This document shows positions 49,874 through 62,009 of a stretch of DNA of 64,000 nt, one piece after another. The first letter of the stretch is position 1. The number at the start of each line of letters is the position of its first letter. The translations under genes and the position numbers were made by a program. Origin of the DNA: Rotaria sp. Silwood1 (taxonomy: Eukaryota > Rotifera > Eurotatoria > Philodinida > Philodinidae); the NCBI GenBank assembly GCA_905250075.1, contig CAJNOP010000086.1:62001-126000 (forward strand). Direction: 5' to 3'. The notes below the pieces were generated by a model. That model worked only from the letters and a program-made list of their open reading frames with translations. It had not been told where the DNA came from and made no database searches.

Positions 49874-50491
49874 CAGTGACGCAGCCAGGAGTTTTCGGTA
49901 AGCTGGATCTCAGCTTCAGAGCGTGAGACCTAGATGAAACTTATGGAGATTGATATTGGACTCCAATAATGAGTCTTTATGAAAAGATTTTTACGATTGA
50001 AGTTTGCGAAAAAAATTTTCTTTTTGATCCCCCAAAAAATTTATTTTTGGCTTTTGTAATATTGCGCTTTTTAATTTTTTTTTCGTAATCTACATCGAAT
50101 TTCACCGATAGATTTAAAATTTCATCAAAGAGACATTCACCCGTTCAGAAGTTATAACGTTTCGAATATTTCCAAAAATATTTGCGACATTTTACAAAAA
50201 TTCAAAACCTTATAACTTCTGAACAAATGCATGTCTCTTTGATGAAATTTTAAATCTATCGATGAAATTCGATGTAGATTACGGAAAAAAATTTAAAAAT
50301 GGAATATTACAAAAACCAAAAAAAATTTTCGGGGGATTAAAAAGAAAATTTTTTTTCGCAAACTCCAATCGTAAAAATTTTTTCATAAAGACTCATTATT
50401 GAAGTCCAATATCATCCTTCATAAGTGTCATCTAGATCCTATGCTCTGAAGCTGAGATCCAGCATACCAAAAAATCCTGCCTGCGTCACTG
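49874..50491. mobile_element. Palindromic hAT-like non-autonomous element with 8-bp target duplication
   Basis: 618 bp. Left end CAGTGACGCAGCCAGGA, right end its inverse TCCTGCCTGCGTCACTG. Flanks TCACACCG (49866-49873) and CCACACCG (50492-50499) agree in 7 of 8 bases, as expected for a hAT target duplication. The arms are inverted copies over nearly 300 bp each: GCTGGATCTCAGCTTCAGAG, ATTGGACT.CAATAATGAGTC, and the GATAGATTTAAAATTTCATC blocks near the centre. No transposase frame. Confidence 0.85.
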
Positions 50492-50499
50492 CCACACCG

Positions 50500-51135
50500 G
50501 TAAAGACTGGTCTAAAACTCACACCGAGATCGATTCCATTTGTGCTACTTCGAGGAGTGATGTTTATTTCAAACCCTATGAGCAACATATGTTCTATCAC
50601 TCAGGTACAGAGCCAGAAAAAAAATTATGCCATTGTATATTGTATTATGATAAACAATCATAGTCATAGGATACATAGGAAAAGATGATGGACTAAATGT
50701 GAATATTTAAAAGATCTCATCGTGCTACGTAGAATACTATTTGATGCCATAATAATTATGAAAGCATATGGACTTGGTAATATTTTTGCTGTGTTTTAAG
50801 AAAATCAAGATAAATTCTCTTCTTTATTTTTCAAATATAAATCTGTTTTTCTGTATACTTCATGTTAGATGTAAACTATCGATAATATTAGGGTGTGGGT
50901 GTGACTTTTTTGACACTCAAATTTAAACCCGCATCTACATCCCAATAGAAAGTCAACTTGGGCATATGGGAGAAGTGAAAAACCAAGAAGAGCTTTTTCA
51001 ATAGTTCGAGTATTCTCGTTTGTATAGCATATTTCTCTTGTCTTCATTCCAATTACATGTATACAAACAAGTGTACATTTGTTGCATTTTTCATCTAAAG
51101 CATGACTCGAATGAGAAGTGAAATGGGAATAACAG
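50500..51135. other. Intergenic with one telomere-like fold-back
   Basis: No gene. A fold-back of the telomere-like class lies at 50889-50944. Confidence 0.4.
50889..50944. repeat. Telomere-like fold-back
   Basis: TTAGGGTGTGGGTGTGACTT, then after about 18 bp AAACCCGCATCTACATCCC. G-rich arm followed by C-rich arm. Confidence 0.55.
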
Positions 51136-51207
51136 ACGCCAATGGTGTAGTAGTTAGTACTCTTGTTTCATAAGCGAGTGAGCCAGTGTTCGTTTCCTAG
51201 TTGGCGT
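51136..51207 (+). tRNA. tRNA-Met(CAT)-like gene, probably degenerate
   Basis: 72 nt fold as a tRNA: acceptor ACGCCAA/TTGGCGT pairs over all 7 bp; D stem GTGT/GTAC with two wobbles and an 8-nt loop; anticodon stem CTTGT/GCGAG with loop TTCATAA (anticodon CAT at positions 34-36); 5-nt variable loop; T loop TTCGTTT. The T stem is poor (CAGTG with CCTAG, two mismatches), so it may be a pseudo-tRNA or a tRNA-derived SINE head. A-box- and B-box-like sequences (TGGTGTAGTAGTTAGT, GTTCGTTTCC) and a following T-run (GTTTTC, then TTTTTC) as pol III terminator are present. Confidence 0.55.
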
Positions 51208-51558
51208 TGTTTTCTTTTTCTTTTAGACTGCTCTTAAAAATATTGCGTAACATCTTCTATTCTGCATGTTGCGACACATTTAGTAAGAAACAATCGAAGG
51301 CAACATGCGTTCTTTCCTACTCGGAATCTGTCGTTGATTTTTATGTACAATTAGAATTATGTGTTAACTGAGATGTTTATAAGACCTTTAATATCAGTGG
51401 TTTCCAGTCAATGCCATTATGGAATTTTTATTTTCTCGGAAATTCACTTAATAACCTCTCAAAGACTTTTAATCTGGAATCAATGGTCGAAAGATTCTAT
51501 AACTTCAATTGAATGCTTGGTCTACCATAAACGGGAGTTTCAATTCCAGCTTCGGAGC

Positions 51559-51626
51559 GTATGGGTGTGAATGTGGGTGAAAAGAAGACACATATCCATA
51601 CGAACACCTATACCCCACACCCACAC
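51559..51626. repeat. Telomere-like fold-back
   Basis: TATGGGTGTGAATGTGGGTG, then about 12 bp later CACATATCCATACG and TATACCCCACACCCACACCC. Two complementary arms. Confidence 0.65.
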
Positions 51627-53525
51627 CCCAGATAAAAGTTGAAAAATACATAGTGCGACTAGGAAGGTTTCTATTATATGTCAATTAGCTTGAGTCAGAG
51701 TTCGATTAGAAAATGTTATAACTGCTCAAAAGCCAAATCTCGAAGCTTATTACATGCATATATAATGGTCTAGAAAATGTAACCCTCCAGTTCACAGGCT
51801 AAACTCCATTCATATTAGAAATCTTTTTGATGGCAAGATCTTGCATCCTTTCTGAACTGATCATCAGATATTGTTCATTGCCAATAGATCTTGGATAATG
51901 TCCCAATTTCATAAATAACAGAAGAAATTCATTTGAATGTAGAATTCTTGTCACCTAAAAAACCTAGATCTTGATAAGAATTAATAAAAAATGTTCAGTG
52001 CTTTTCCATAAGTAGTCGAAATGTGAAATGCACAAATTCTTATTGTTATAAATTTGTACTATATTATTAAAGAGATTTAAAAATAATTTAATCAAACAAA
52101 TGTCAAACAAACGAATAAATCAAAATTAAAACAATTTTTCTAATTGATATACATGGTCATAGTTTGTGTCAAAAAAAAAAATGTTTACATTCACTATTTC
52201 CATTCTATTGATTTATCAGATTCATTCAATGTCATTTCGTTGGAAAAACTTATTTGTATTGTCGGATACATGTTCAATGCATGATTTCTTTTTTACTCAT
52301 GATACTCTACCGAATACGTGTCGTAGACAGCAGTAAATATCATTTTATCATTCGTTTCATCGGTTTCAACACCCTATCAGCCTACTTCGCATATTAATTT
52401 GATTATTATGTCCGCTTCGGATCACCACACTCGTTTCTTTCGATCAACTTTAACACATATTCTTCTGTTTTGTCTAATCTTCTAATTCAAATAATTCGTC
52501 CTATTCCAAGTTTGTCCCATTGTGACTCTACCAGATCAATAATACCACTGCTCTTTATTTAACAGTTATTCATAGAATCCAATGAAAGGTTTTATAAAAT
52601 TTCAAATTGGTTCAAATAGTGTTATGACTGACGAATCTTTTACATTAGCAGAATTAAAATACAAGCTGAGAAAAGTTTAGTTTGAACTTTCACGGATAAT
52701 TTTCTTCAAAAACAAATGTGAATTCCATCATGTCGATTAAAATGATCATATGTAATCCTGGTTCTAATCTGGTTTTTCATATGTAACGATTAATTTCAAT
52801 AGAATTCAGTCGTCCCTTTTCTGTTCGATTATTGGAATTTCATCTATTGACACTATCTTACGAAGAAATCGAATCAAAATGATTAATCTCCCGAGAAATT
52901 CATCTTTCAGTTGAAAAATCAAACATTTATCGGATACGACTATTATCACCTCTATCGCTGAATATCAGATTTTACTCTGTTCTCTTATACATGAAATCTT
53001 TGTTGGAAAATAGAAGTAAAATTCGAATCCTGACGGTCCATATTAAGGTCTAATAATAAGCAATACTTACTGTTCGGTTAGTATTTCAGTAGACTTTATT
53101 TTCTTCATACAAACTATCAAATGCAATCTTAATATTACTATTTATGGTAGCCCCCACTACTCAATAAACCTTTACTTCTAGTCTCATTTCCTTGTTGTGT
53201 GATTTTATCACTTTACATATAGAAGAAAAGTAATGCGCACATCCCATAGAAACTTAAATAGTTTTATCAGCACATGAATGAACATATCACATTCACAACA
53301 GTTTGGCGGGAAAATTTGTCATTCAAAGAAAAATAATTTTTTAACAGAATAATTCAATTGCTAAATATTGATGTTACTTTAATTCTGATACATATTTGTA
53401 CTGTTTAGTGCATATGTTTAAGAAATTTAAAGCTAACTATTTATTCAATAAGTGTTTATAAATAAATATACTAGTAAAATCATAAATGAAAAATTTTTCT
53501 CAAGTTAATTTGTTAGTTTGATGAG
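51627..53525. other. Intergenic, no gene seen
   Basis: About 1.9 kb. Some plus-strand stretches at 52800-53050 have fairly open frames (a block reading RPFSVRLLEFHLLTLSYEEI) broken by stops, but I recognise nothing. Confidence 0.35.
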
Positions 53526-53604
53526 TTTATTATTAGAATGAATAAAACGAAATCCGTCGGTTTTTTATCTTGATTAGTGTGACGTTACACTTGAAGTATT
53601 ATTG

Positions 53605-54797
53605 TTAATCCTCTTGATCGTATTTCTCTTCTTTTTCTTCTTCTTCTTCTTCGAGTTCTAATTCTAATTCTATCAGTTCAATATCATCCTCATCGAACTC
53701 TACATCATCGTCATTATGTTCGTAATGATTAATTAAATCATCATTATCCCAATATTCATCTCCAAAACTTTCATTATCCACTTGACGAATAATCCAAACG
53801 TCTCGACAGAGGTTTGGATCAGTCATATAATCATATGGAATATAACAATATCCCTTATCTCCCTAACATAAAACAAAATATACATATATCTTTCAAAGAT
53901 ATTCTTATTTACCCAGTTTTCTCCCCAAGAATTTCGAACGATAAATGCTTGTGAACGATCACTATATCCTACAGCTAACATTGCATGTCTAAATGATCAA
54001 TTTTACTTGAAAGTTTTCAATTGATTTAAAATCAAACCTGCTATGCATTCCTGACGACACGTCTCCTGGTTTTGGCATTGGTACAATACCATTTTTTTTC
54101 GCTCTCTTGTCTAATTGAAATGTTCGTATACCAAATATAAATGGATGTCCTTCTGCAAGACACTTTTTCATTTCAGTTAAGTCTACGTTAACTTTCAATT
54201 CATCTAATATTGTATAGTTTTTCGCTGCTTCGAATGCTTCATCAGGAGGACGTTTATTTACTTTTTTAGAATCGTATGGCCAAAGTGATTCGTCACAAGT
54301 ACCAAATTTTTTTAGTGCTTCAATAGCATATGGTATTCTTACACCAGCAACTTCGAGTTTTCCATCTGATCCTTGTTTTTCCTTTCGAGCATTGTAGAAT
54401 ATAAATAATCGACTTACATCAAAATTATTACCAGTATTTCTTTTATATAAATATTCGTAAGCTCCTACAATCAAACATTTATGAAATCTTTGAGAAAGAT
54501 TCATATTTACCTGCACAAGCATTCGGTACACTAAATTAATAGAAATCTCATAGAGATCATGATTGTAAGTCAAATATTTTATACACACCAACTTGGAAGC
54601 TTCGCTTGGTTTTCGACAGGTGTCATTAGTGGACGAAGATCAACTTTAGGTGGCAGTTGTGAATCATTTAAGTAAGCAATATTGGAAAAATAATGTATTG
54701 ATTGGTTATCTTCAGGTTCATCATCTGGTTCTATAAAACCATCGAGACAAAACACGTCTTGACTATCTTTGTGACGTGCATAACGGCAAGTAGGCAT
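53605..54797 (-). CDS. Papain-fold cysteine peptidase (C1 family), cytosolic, acidic tail
   Basis: Five exons: 54797-54589, 54530-54511 (20-nt micro-exon), 54464-54038, 53988-53913, 53862-53605; 990 nt, 329 residues, phases consistent. The catalytic triad is readable: oxyanion Gln64 (VENQAKLPS), Cys70 created across the first splice junction (PSC-VPNACAGAYEYLYKR), His220 (RHAMLAVGYSD) and Asn238 (VRNSWGENWGDKGYCYIP). This SC-xxNAxAGAYEYL form is the papain-like branch found in bacteria and some eukaryotes, distinct from lysosomal cathepsins (GSCWAF). There is no signal peptide and no I29 propeptide, so a cytosolic, non-zymogen enzyme is likely. The last 60 residues are extremely acidic (runs of Glu/Asp such as LELELEEEEEEKEEKYD). 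A poly(A) hexamer is at 53531-53526 on the minus strand. Target unknown. Confidence 0.88.
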
Positions 54798-56303
54798 TAA
54801 TAAATTTTGTAATCTAAAACAGAAGAAAATCGATCGAACAGCTAGTAACTATTTGATAGTTAAAAACATAATATGATTAGAAAATGCTTTTTTTCTCTTC
54901 TCCTATATAGACAAATTGTTCGTTATTCATATCGATTTACGACTCACTAGAATAGGGACATTTTTTACGATAAAAAAATGCGTTTTATTATTTATTTTCG
55001 TAAACAAAACTCTGAGTTGCATTGTCTTTAGTCTAACTTTTTGTTTGAAGAAAAAAATTTTTTCTTCAAACAAATGTAACAAACTCATATGATAATACAC
55101 AAAAAACACATTCATTTTATCGATTTTGTCTATATGGGTAATGAATGAATATCCACCATTGAAAAACATGTTTTGCTCTATTTTGTATGAATCTATTCAA
55201 GCATAGCACGATCGCTATCGACCATTGACTGTGTACAATAAAAAGAAGAGAGTCGATCAGCCATCAACTGATCCTCTCTTATTTAAATATATTTTATTAT
55301 TTTCATAATAGTCAGTTTGTGTATTATAAATCATTGGTCATTCAAAGTAGACTATTAGATATTATTGAGGCTCTCACCCAATGACTCACAACTGGATAGT
55401 ATCTGTCTCGTATAGCATTTATATGCATTGTGCTTTTTATATTTACTATTTCTTTTCTTCTTTCAACTGCTATACAATGACTAATACATGAAATAACCTT
55501 TATTTTTCTCTATAGAATAGTGTATACGATTATGACAAAATATTTTTTCTCTCTCTTGCATATGACTTTGTTAACTGGTATGTAGTATATAAGGATTCTA
55601 TGATAAAGATCTTCTCAATGCTGGATTTCGAAAAGCATCAATCGACTTTGAATTAAATACCGTTCGATACATTTTTCAAAACTGCACACAATAATATCAT
55701 TGCATTAAATTTCATTGATGAACAAAACATTTTAAATTAATATCATGAAGCTTATGAATACCGAAAGTTGTCCTTAATGACTATTATTTAGTTGCTTTTC
55801 GACGGAATAATCAAGATTTCTGTTAAAAAATTTGATATTATTGGTATCAGAATAAAAAATTGACATGATGCATCGTTTATGGCAAAGCACTTGATGTAAA
55901 AGATAAACAACTAAGACTGACTAATTTGCTCTTTTCATAAAGATGGTTATGAGATCTTGTCCGATTGCAACGGACTGATAAAAAAATGCAGAATTTTTGT
56001 AATATATTTTATCTAATATTTTAAATCAGTAAATAGTTGTTAGATGAAACTAGAAGCACTGACTAATTTTGAAATTTAGCGAAATCAAAAAAGCAGATTT
56101 TCTTTTAGAACAAGTAATGTGTCGTAATGTACTCATTCGAAAATGATAATACGTTGAATTTAACATTCACTTGAATAGTTCTGTTTAGGTGCTATTATTA
56201 ATAAGTTGTACTAAGGCATTTTTGTTCTCATACATTGAGTGTTGATGAAAACAGCTCTCATGTTAGACAACTAAATTACTTTTCTTTGGTTCAATCATTA
56301 GGA
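54798..56303. other. Intergenic, no gene seen
   Basis: AT-rich. A minus-strand 5' UTR exon for the peptidase is possible (TTTTAG just above its start codon), but nothing else can be supported. Confidence 0.4.
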
Positions 56304-56890
56304 TCTTTTAGCTCCTTCGTAATTTTCTGTAACATTGTTTCCATCAACAGATGATAAATCAGACATTTACCATTACCAAATACATCGATATCAATCTTTA
56401 TTATAAATGATGTAGAATCTTGTCGCACTCTAATATTTGCCAACCTGATAAGTTATTCTTGTAGCCGAGCCAGTTGTTCTTTCCATTTACATAGATCTGT
56501 TTCAACAAAGTCATTTTCTTGACGACATTGACGTAGTTGATCAGTTAGCTTATGTAGTCTGCCATATATTTGAGTAATTTGTTGAGTAGTATGTTTAAAT
56601 AAAAATGATCTAACTTCTTCTGCTGTTTGTCGAATTTTGTTGATTGACTCCTGTTCCCATTTATCTATTTATTCTAGCGATGACTGCTGTTGTGACTAAG
56701 ATATTCTTTTAGTAAGAGTTTGTCGAAATAGATCGTGAGTAACTTAAACATCGTCTAATTGTTTACTTAATTCTTGACGATGGATTTCCAAGTGATTGTA
56801 GTAAAAAGATTGTGAGCAACCTTCACACTTAACAGTGTGTCTTTCTTTATTGCATATACCACAAAGATTTGTATCAGTTGCTGTTGCCAT
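56304..56890 (-). pseudogene. B-box zinc finger/coiled-coil protein pseudogene
   Basis: ATG 56890 opens MATATDTNLCGICNKERHTV, a B-box-like CxxC...C..C finger (KCEGCSQSFYYNHLEIHRQE), then a coiled coil (WEQESINKIRQTAEEVRSFL, LHKLTDQLRQCRQENDFVET) and a tail ending PND. Four in-frame stops: TAA after QLDDV, TAG after TKRIS, TAA after SSLE and TAA after RLQE. The frame itself is preserved throughout, so the lesions are point mutations. The family is multi-copy in bdelloids and resembles TRIM proteins without a RING. Confidence 0.75.
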
Positions 56891-57187
56891 GTGTCGAACG
56901 CTTCGGTGCAGAAATTGTCATGTAAAAGAAACAAAACATTGCTTATTATATTATTGTATTCACAAGCAACAGAACATAATGAGCCATCATTAGTTCGTCT
57001 CAATATGAAGGCAAGAAGTCGCGTGAAATGAATCAAATTAATACCAGCTATGGTTGAGTCATAGTCTATATTATATCCGTTTTGTGTACATCAGAAAAAG
57101 ACCATCGATAGATGCCTATAATTGTTACCACAGAATTTTCGAAGAAATTCTAAATTATTTTGTGGTTTTCTATTTGTCTATTATTGC

Positions 57188-57757
57188 CCATCTCAAAAAA
57201 TAAGGCGGGGGGACATTTTTCGAATAACTTTTGATAGAAACAAGATAGAGAGCTGCGATTTTCACCGTTGGAAAGAGGTGATGACAGCACATCCAACTCG
57301 ATATCATAAGGTACTTTAACTTAGTTTTTACAAGCACTGAAACCCACGTTTTTGAAAACGAACATATTCCGTTAGGTGGCTACAGTGAATTTTTAAGAAT
57401 TTGGTGTGCATTCCAAGCTCTTACAGAATAGCAAGAAAGCTGCGCAAGGCCCAGACTTTTAGATTTAGTCCTTTAGGAGGTATAAGTCTTCTAATCGAAA
57501 TTCTGAGCCGGTTTTTCTATTAATTTTTGTGAAAAATGCACTTTCTTGTATTTTTCTTATAAAATCAAAAAGTAACCTTTCGACACTTTTTTAGAAAACT
57601 GGTTGAGAAAACTTCAGAGAGTTTACTTGAAAAACCTATATTACACGATTTGATGCGCCGTCATCTCCTCTTTCCAAAAATGAAAACCACAGCTCTCTAT
57701 CTTGCTTCTATCAAAAGTTATTCGAAAAATACCCACGCGTCTTCTTTTTTGAAATAG
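57188..57757. mobile_element. Inverted-repeat element, family A copy 2
   Basis: About 570 bp with inverted ends that share ATTTTTCGAATAACTTTTGA, GATAGAGAGCTG, and (A)TTTTCA..TGGAAAGAGG-ATGAC-GC.CATC over about 100 bp. The interior core is the same as in the element at 25478-25995. Outer ends (TCTCAAAAAATAAGG / CTTCTTTTTTGAAATA) differ from copy 1, so the exact borders are approximate. Non-coding. Confidence 0.75.
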
Positions 57758-58035
57758 GTATTAATGCTTGTACTCATTCATGTCTGAAAAAGTACAGCAT
57801 GTTGTACATTATTTCTACTTCAGTAGATTTCATAGAAGGTCTTGTCCAAATTCTTCGATTGATTGTGTCAAAAGTTATAATAATTAGTTGACAATGAATA
57901 TTTCAAGCTAAGCCACCACTATCGCCATTAATGGCATTACCAAAAGATGTTGTTTGATATTCTTTTTTCTAACGTACACGAAAATAATAGATCGTTAATC
58001 CAGTAAAATAATTAATCAACTGACAAAAAAAGTTT

Positions 58036-58135
58036 NNNNNNNNNNNNNNNNNNNNNNNNNNNNNNNNNNNNNNNNNNNNNNNNNNNNNNNNNNNNNNNNN
58101 NNNNNNNNNNNNNNNNNNNNNNNNNNNNNNNNNNN
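58036..58135. other. Assembly gap (100 N)
   Basis: A run of 100 N. The round length indicates a scaffold gap of unknown true size. Any reading frame crossing it is artefactual. Confidence 0.99.
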
Positions 58136-58713
58136 CTTGATGAAAAATTAGTGACGAACTAGGAAAAGTTAGGAAAATTTTCAACAGGCACATAGAATAT
58201 CATTGAAAATGTGTGAATCACAAAAATTTTGAAAAAACATATGAATCGGTTGCTATGTTTTGTAGATCATTGAAATTAAAAAACATCTGATAACTTCTAA
58301 TCGTTGAATGTCCCTCAATTTTGAGAAGTCAGTAGCTCTTAGAACCCATTAGACGATTTCCTGGTGCCTTTCTCTGGTTAACAAACTATTTTCAAAAAAT
58401 TAAAAGCGATATTCGGCATTAGTGGAAAACAAATAAGACATGTTTGACTCTTTTTTTTATGTATATCTCAAGGCGTTATCAAACTAGATAAGTTAACTCA
58501 AATCAAAATGATTTTATGAAATACAATTACTAATTGATATAAACATGTACAACCAAATAATTGATTTCTACAGCCTATCTCTTGGTTCGTGCAGCAATAT
58601 CACGTGATCGCAGACTTGCACATGCAAATATATTTTACTTTGTCCTTCTTTCAGAAGCTCTTATTCACTAGTAACCGAAAACATTCTGATGTAATTTTAT
58701 TGCATTTTTCTAG

Positions 58714-61700
58714 CATCCTTATTTTTATATTCAATGGAAAATGGAGTAATTCAAGCATATTATGGAACACAGGCACGAAAAGCATTTAAGAATATGCCAT
58801 CATTTCCACGTACCAACGAAGTCATACGAATCGTTCAATTGCTTGAAAAAACTGCCGTTACTCTCGATGGTTCTAGACGGTAATTGCATCATTTGTTTCT
58901 ATGAAAATTCTATTTAGACAAAAAGAAAGAAAGAAACATGATCAAGAGTAAGGGAAATTTTACTCAAAAATTGATACTACAACAAATGATACGATCTTAT
59001 TTGGAGACAATAAGTTTACTGTGAGACTATCATGGAGATTTTTATTGCTTTTCTATTAGCTTATGATATTGAACATTTGCTGAAATCCTGTATCAATCCC
59101 TATCAATGCAAAATTTCTAGCCGCAAACCGAAATTCGTTTTTTTTTCAAAAAGTTTGTTGAAACCAAAGTTGTTGAGTGAAATATTGAGTTCAGATTTCA
59201 TATTTGAAGATCAAAACTTCAGACAATCAAATCATTTCTAATTTTTGAGATATTTATTGTGACAAATCAAATGAATATATATACTGTCAATCGAAACAAA
59301 AATATACCTAATAAATGTCTGTATAACAAGAGAAAATTTGTCTGGCATACAAATGATACTCTTCAACAATGAAAGGAAAAAGATTCGAAACAAGAAGAAT
59401 TGGATATCTGAACGGAAAAAAACTTGCATTTTTGTTATTAGGAAAAATTTGATATTTAACTGAAGAAATGATCATTTATTCTTTATGGTTCTAGTGAACT
59501 CACATCTTGGTTATATCAAAATTCAGCATCCATTGAATCTACTCGTTTACTTCTCGATGATATAACTATAAGCGAGTTTGCACTTGTGTCTATCATACAT
59601 TCAGAGAACATATTTGTACTCGTACTCACAAATAATCATTGGATTGAAATCTATTCGGCTAAATCACTTAATAATGAACCTCTCTTTAGTTTTCATCTTC
59701 GTTCTCCAGCTCGAGTTCATTCAACACCTAGCGGAATATTCTACGTTGTAACATGCAATGGTATCGTATATTCTATTATTCAACAAATCACTTCTGACGA
59801 ACAAATTCAATTCAATCAAACAGTCAATATTCAATTGAAGATTCAATGTTCGATGATGTTTAGTTCGGTTTTAACTCTGAATGGATTAGAAAGTCTTATT
59901 GTTGTTGCTGACAATGGACAATCGATGGCGATATGGAATATGCAACAAACTGTCTATATTGATATAGATGTTTCATCTTATGTTTCATCATTACAATTGA
60001 AAACTATCACCGGTGAACGAACAAAAAATTTATTATTACTATATTTCAATGATAAAAGTCTTATTTCATGTCAAGTAAATCTTGATAAATCAAATGATAA
60101 AGGTTCTCTTCGGCTGACTTCATTCGATCGAGCTGATAAATTTTGTCTCAAAAGTTACTGTCTTGCTGCCTACAACAATGGCAAAACTGAGTTTAATTTG
60201 CACAATATTCATTCACATACATGTTATGAACCGATTCAACTGGATAATGAATGTCAAGAATTATGCTTGAATGAAACTGCAACTTATGATTTTGCACTAG
60301 TTAAACCTCGAGTTTTATTCATGTATCGAATTAATGATTATCGACAATTGGCAAAATTATTTGTCTATGATTTTGTCTCGCTCATCATAACCGATAAAGA
60401 ATTTCTCGTGTTAGCTATGAATGATCGACGTCTACTAACACTAATGATTGTCGATCCTGATGATTCTACGTTGCAGACAAGAATACAATCATTACCGAGC
60501 AGGTAAATATCCTCAGAATGATGACAAGTAAAAACTCTCACTGAGTTGATATCTAGCGCAAGAAAAGCAAGAATAATTCCAAAGAGACTTTTGCTATGTA
60601 CGTGATCATAACTAATCATAGAACTCGATTAACTGAAATGCATGTAGTTTAACAATCTTTCCAACAGATTTCTTCTAATATTCTATACTATCAGCCCTCC
60701 ATTTTAAACTTATACGGATCGGAAATTGTTGCATCGCATTGGTCAGTAATTGAATGCAGTTTTCTTCATTTAGGCAACAACTATTAGAGTGCTTGAGGGT
60801 ACGTGGTTGATTTTTGCAAAAATTACTTTTACACAGGACCGAGATAGAGAAACAAAATTAAAAGCACTACAAAAAAAAGAATAATTAAAGAATACATCAC
60901 TCCCAGTTTTCATCGATGTTGATGGACCAATACCATGGAAAAGGCTGACTTGATTGTGCTGAAATTTCGACGTTTTACTTCTCGACTTACTCTGTAATTA
61001 TATGATAGAAAAATAACTTTTCAACAACCCAAACCACTGTGTCACTTATGAAAATTTAAAGTATGCCTATTTTTTTCTGCGCTATAACATGAACATTTTC
61101 ATGATTTTTCATGTCGTTTTTCTAACTGTTAATACTACAAGGAACATCCCATATATTCTAAAATGTCAGTCAACAATTTGCTAGAAATATAGCATAGTTT
61201 AGAGACCATATCAAAATATAGGTTCACAATCAACCTTCTAAACACTTTCAGTCAATTGCATTTAAGATTTGAAGACACAACAAAAATTGAAATAAAAAAT
61301 CCATTTTAAAGAAAACTTGTAATTTCATCGAATAGAAAAGAAAACTTCTCTGAGTTCAAAAAACAGAAATATATGAGAGTTTTATCTTTCTCTTGTAGGA
61401 AAATTTGTTTGTTTTTCTTAAATTTCTACATCATTTAAAGTAACAATTGAATTATTTTGAATGAACTTGATAAGTTATTTTCTTTGAAATAGAAGTCTTC
61501 AGCGTATAAGCAAATCTGCAACCACAAAACTTCTTCAACATATAGAGAAATGTGCCAATATGATTTCAAGCGACGAAGACGACTCTGACTTTGAAGAAGA
61601 CAATACCGAAGTTAATAATCATCCTACAAGCAAGAAAGATAACAAAACTACTATACAAAAACTTGTACAATCTACTCGCCTATTTCGTTTTGTTACTCGA

Positions 61701-62009
61701 TTGAATGGTCGACATTCACTTTCGAAGATGAGTAACGATGAAGATATACGATCGAAACTTATGGCTATATTATTGAACAACGCAGATTCGTTCGATATTG
61801 CGACAATTGCAGATGATTCTGACATTGAAACTCATGATGATGATAACGATGTAGAATCTTCCGGTCTTGTTATTGAAAGTGACAAAAAACAACAACAATA
61901 TGTCGACGTTGACTTGAACGATATTCGTCAAAAGACATTAGAATACGATCGAAAACAACTCAAAGGAGTTCAGTTCGCCAATGCGGGTGATAGAAATTTA
62001 AAGTTGTGA
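58714..62009 (+). CDS. Beta-propeller (WD40-like) protein, 3' portion
   Basis: Three exons with matching phases: 58714-58879, 59495-60502, 61493-62009, giving 563 residues to the stop. Exon 1 reads SLFLYSMENGVIQAYYGTQA. Exon 2 is a run of beta-strand/turn repeats (HWIEIYSAKSL, GIFYVVTCNGIVYSI, SLIVVADNGQSMAIWNMQQT, FLVLAMNDRRLLTLMIVDPD), the rhythm of a degenerate WD40 propeller. Exon 3 is hydrophilic and acidic (SSDEDDSDFEEDN) and ends VQFANAGDRNLKL. It resembles the C-terminal part of NACHT/WD-repeat proteins, but I cannot confirm that. The 5' end is missing: an earlier exon may lie at 58574-58670, phase-compatible but unconvincing, and the gap at 58036 is upstream. AATAAA at 62197-62202 may be its poly(A) signal. 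Confidence 0.6.

Noticed and set aside
57969..58193. 74-codon minus-strand open frame
   Set aside because: It runs through the 100-N gap; nearly half the residues are unknown, so it is an artefact.
58574..58670. Candidate exon upstream of the propeller gene
   Set aside because: The reading that looks most protein-like (YLLVRAAISRDRRLAHANIF) is out of phase with exon 58714; the phase-compatible frame is unconvincing. Left out of the model.
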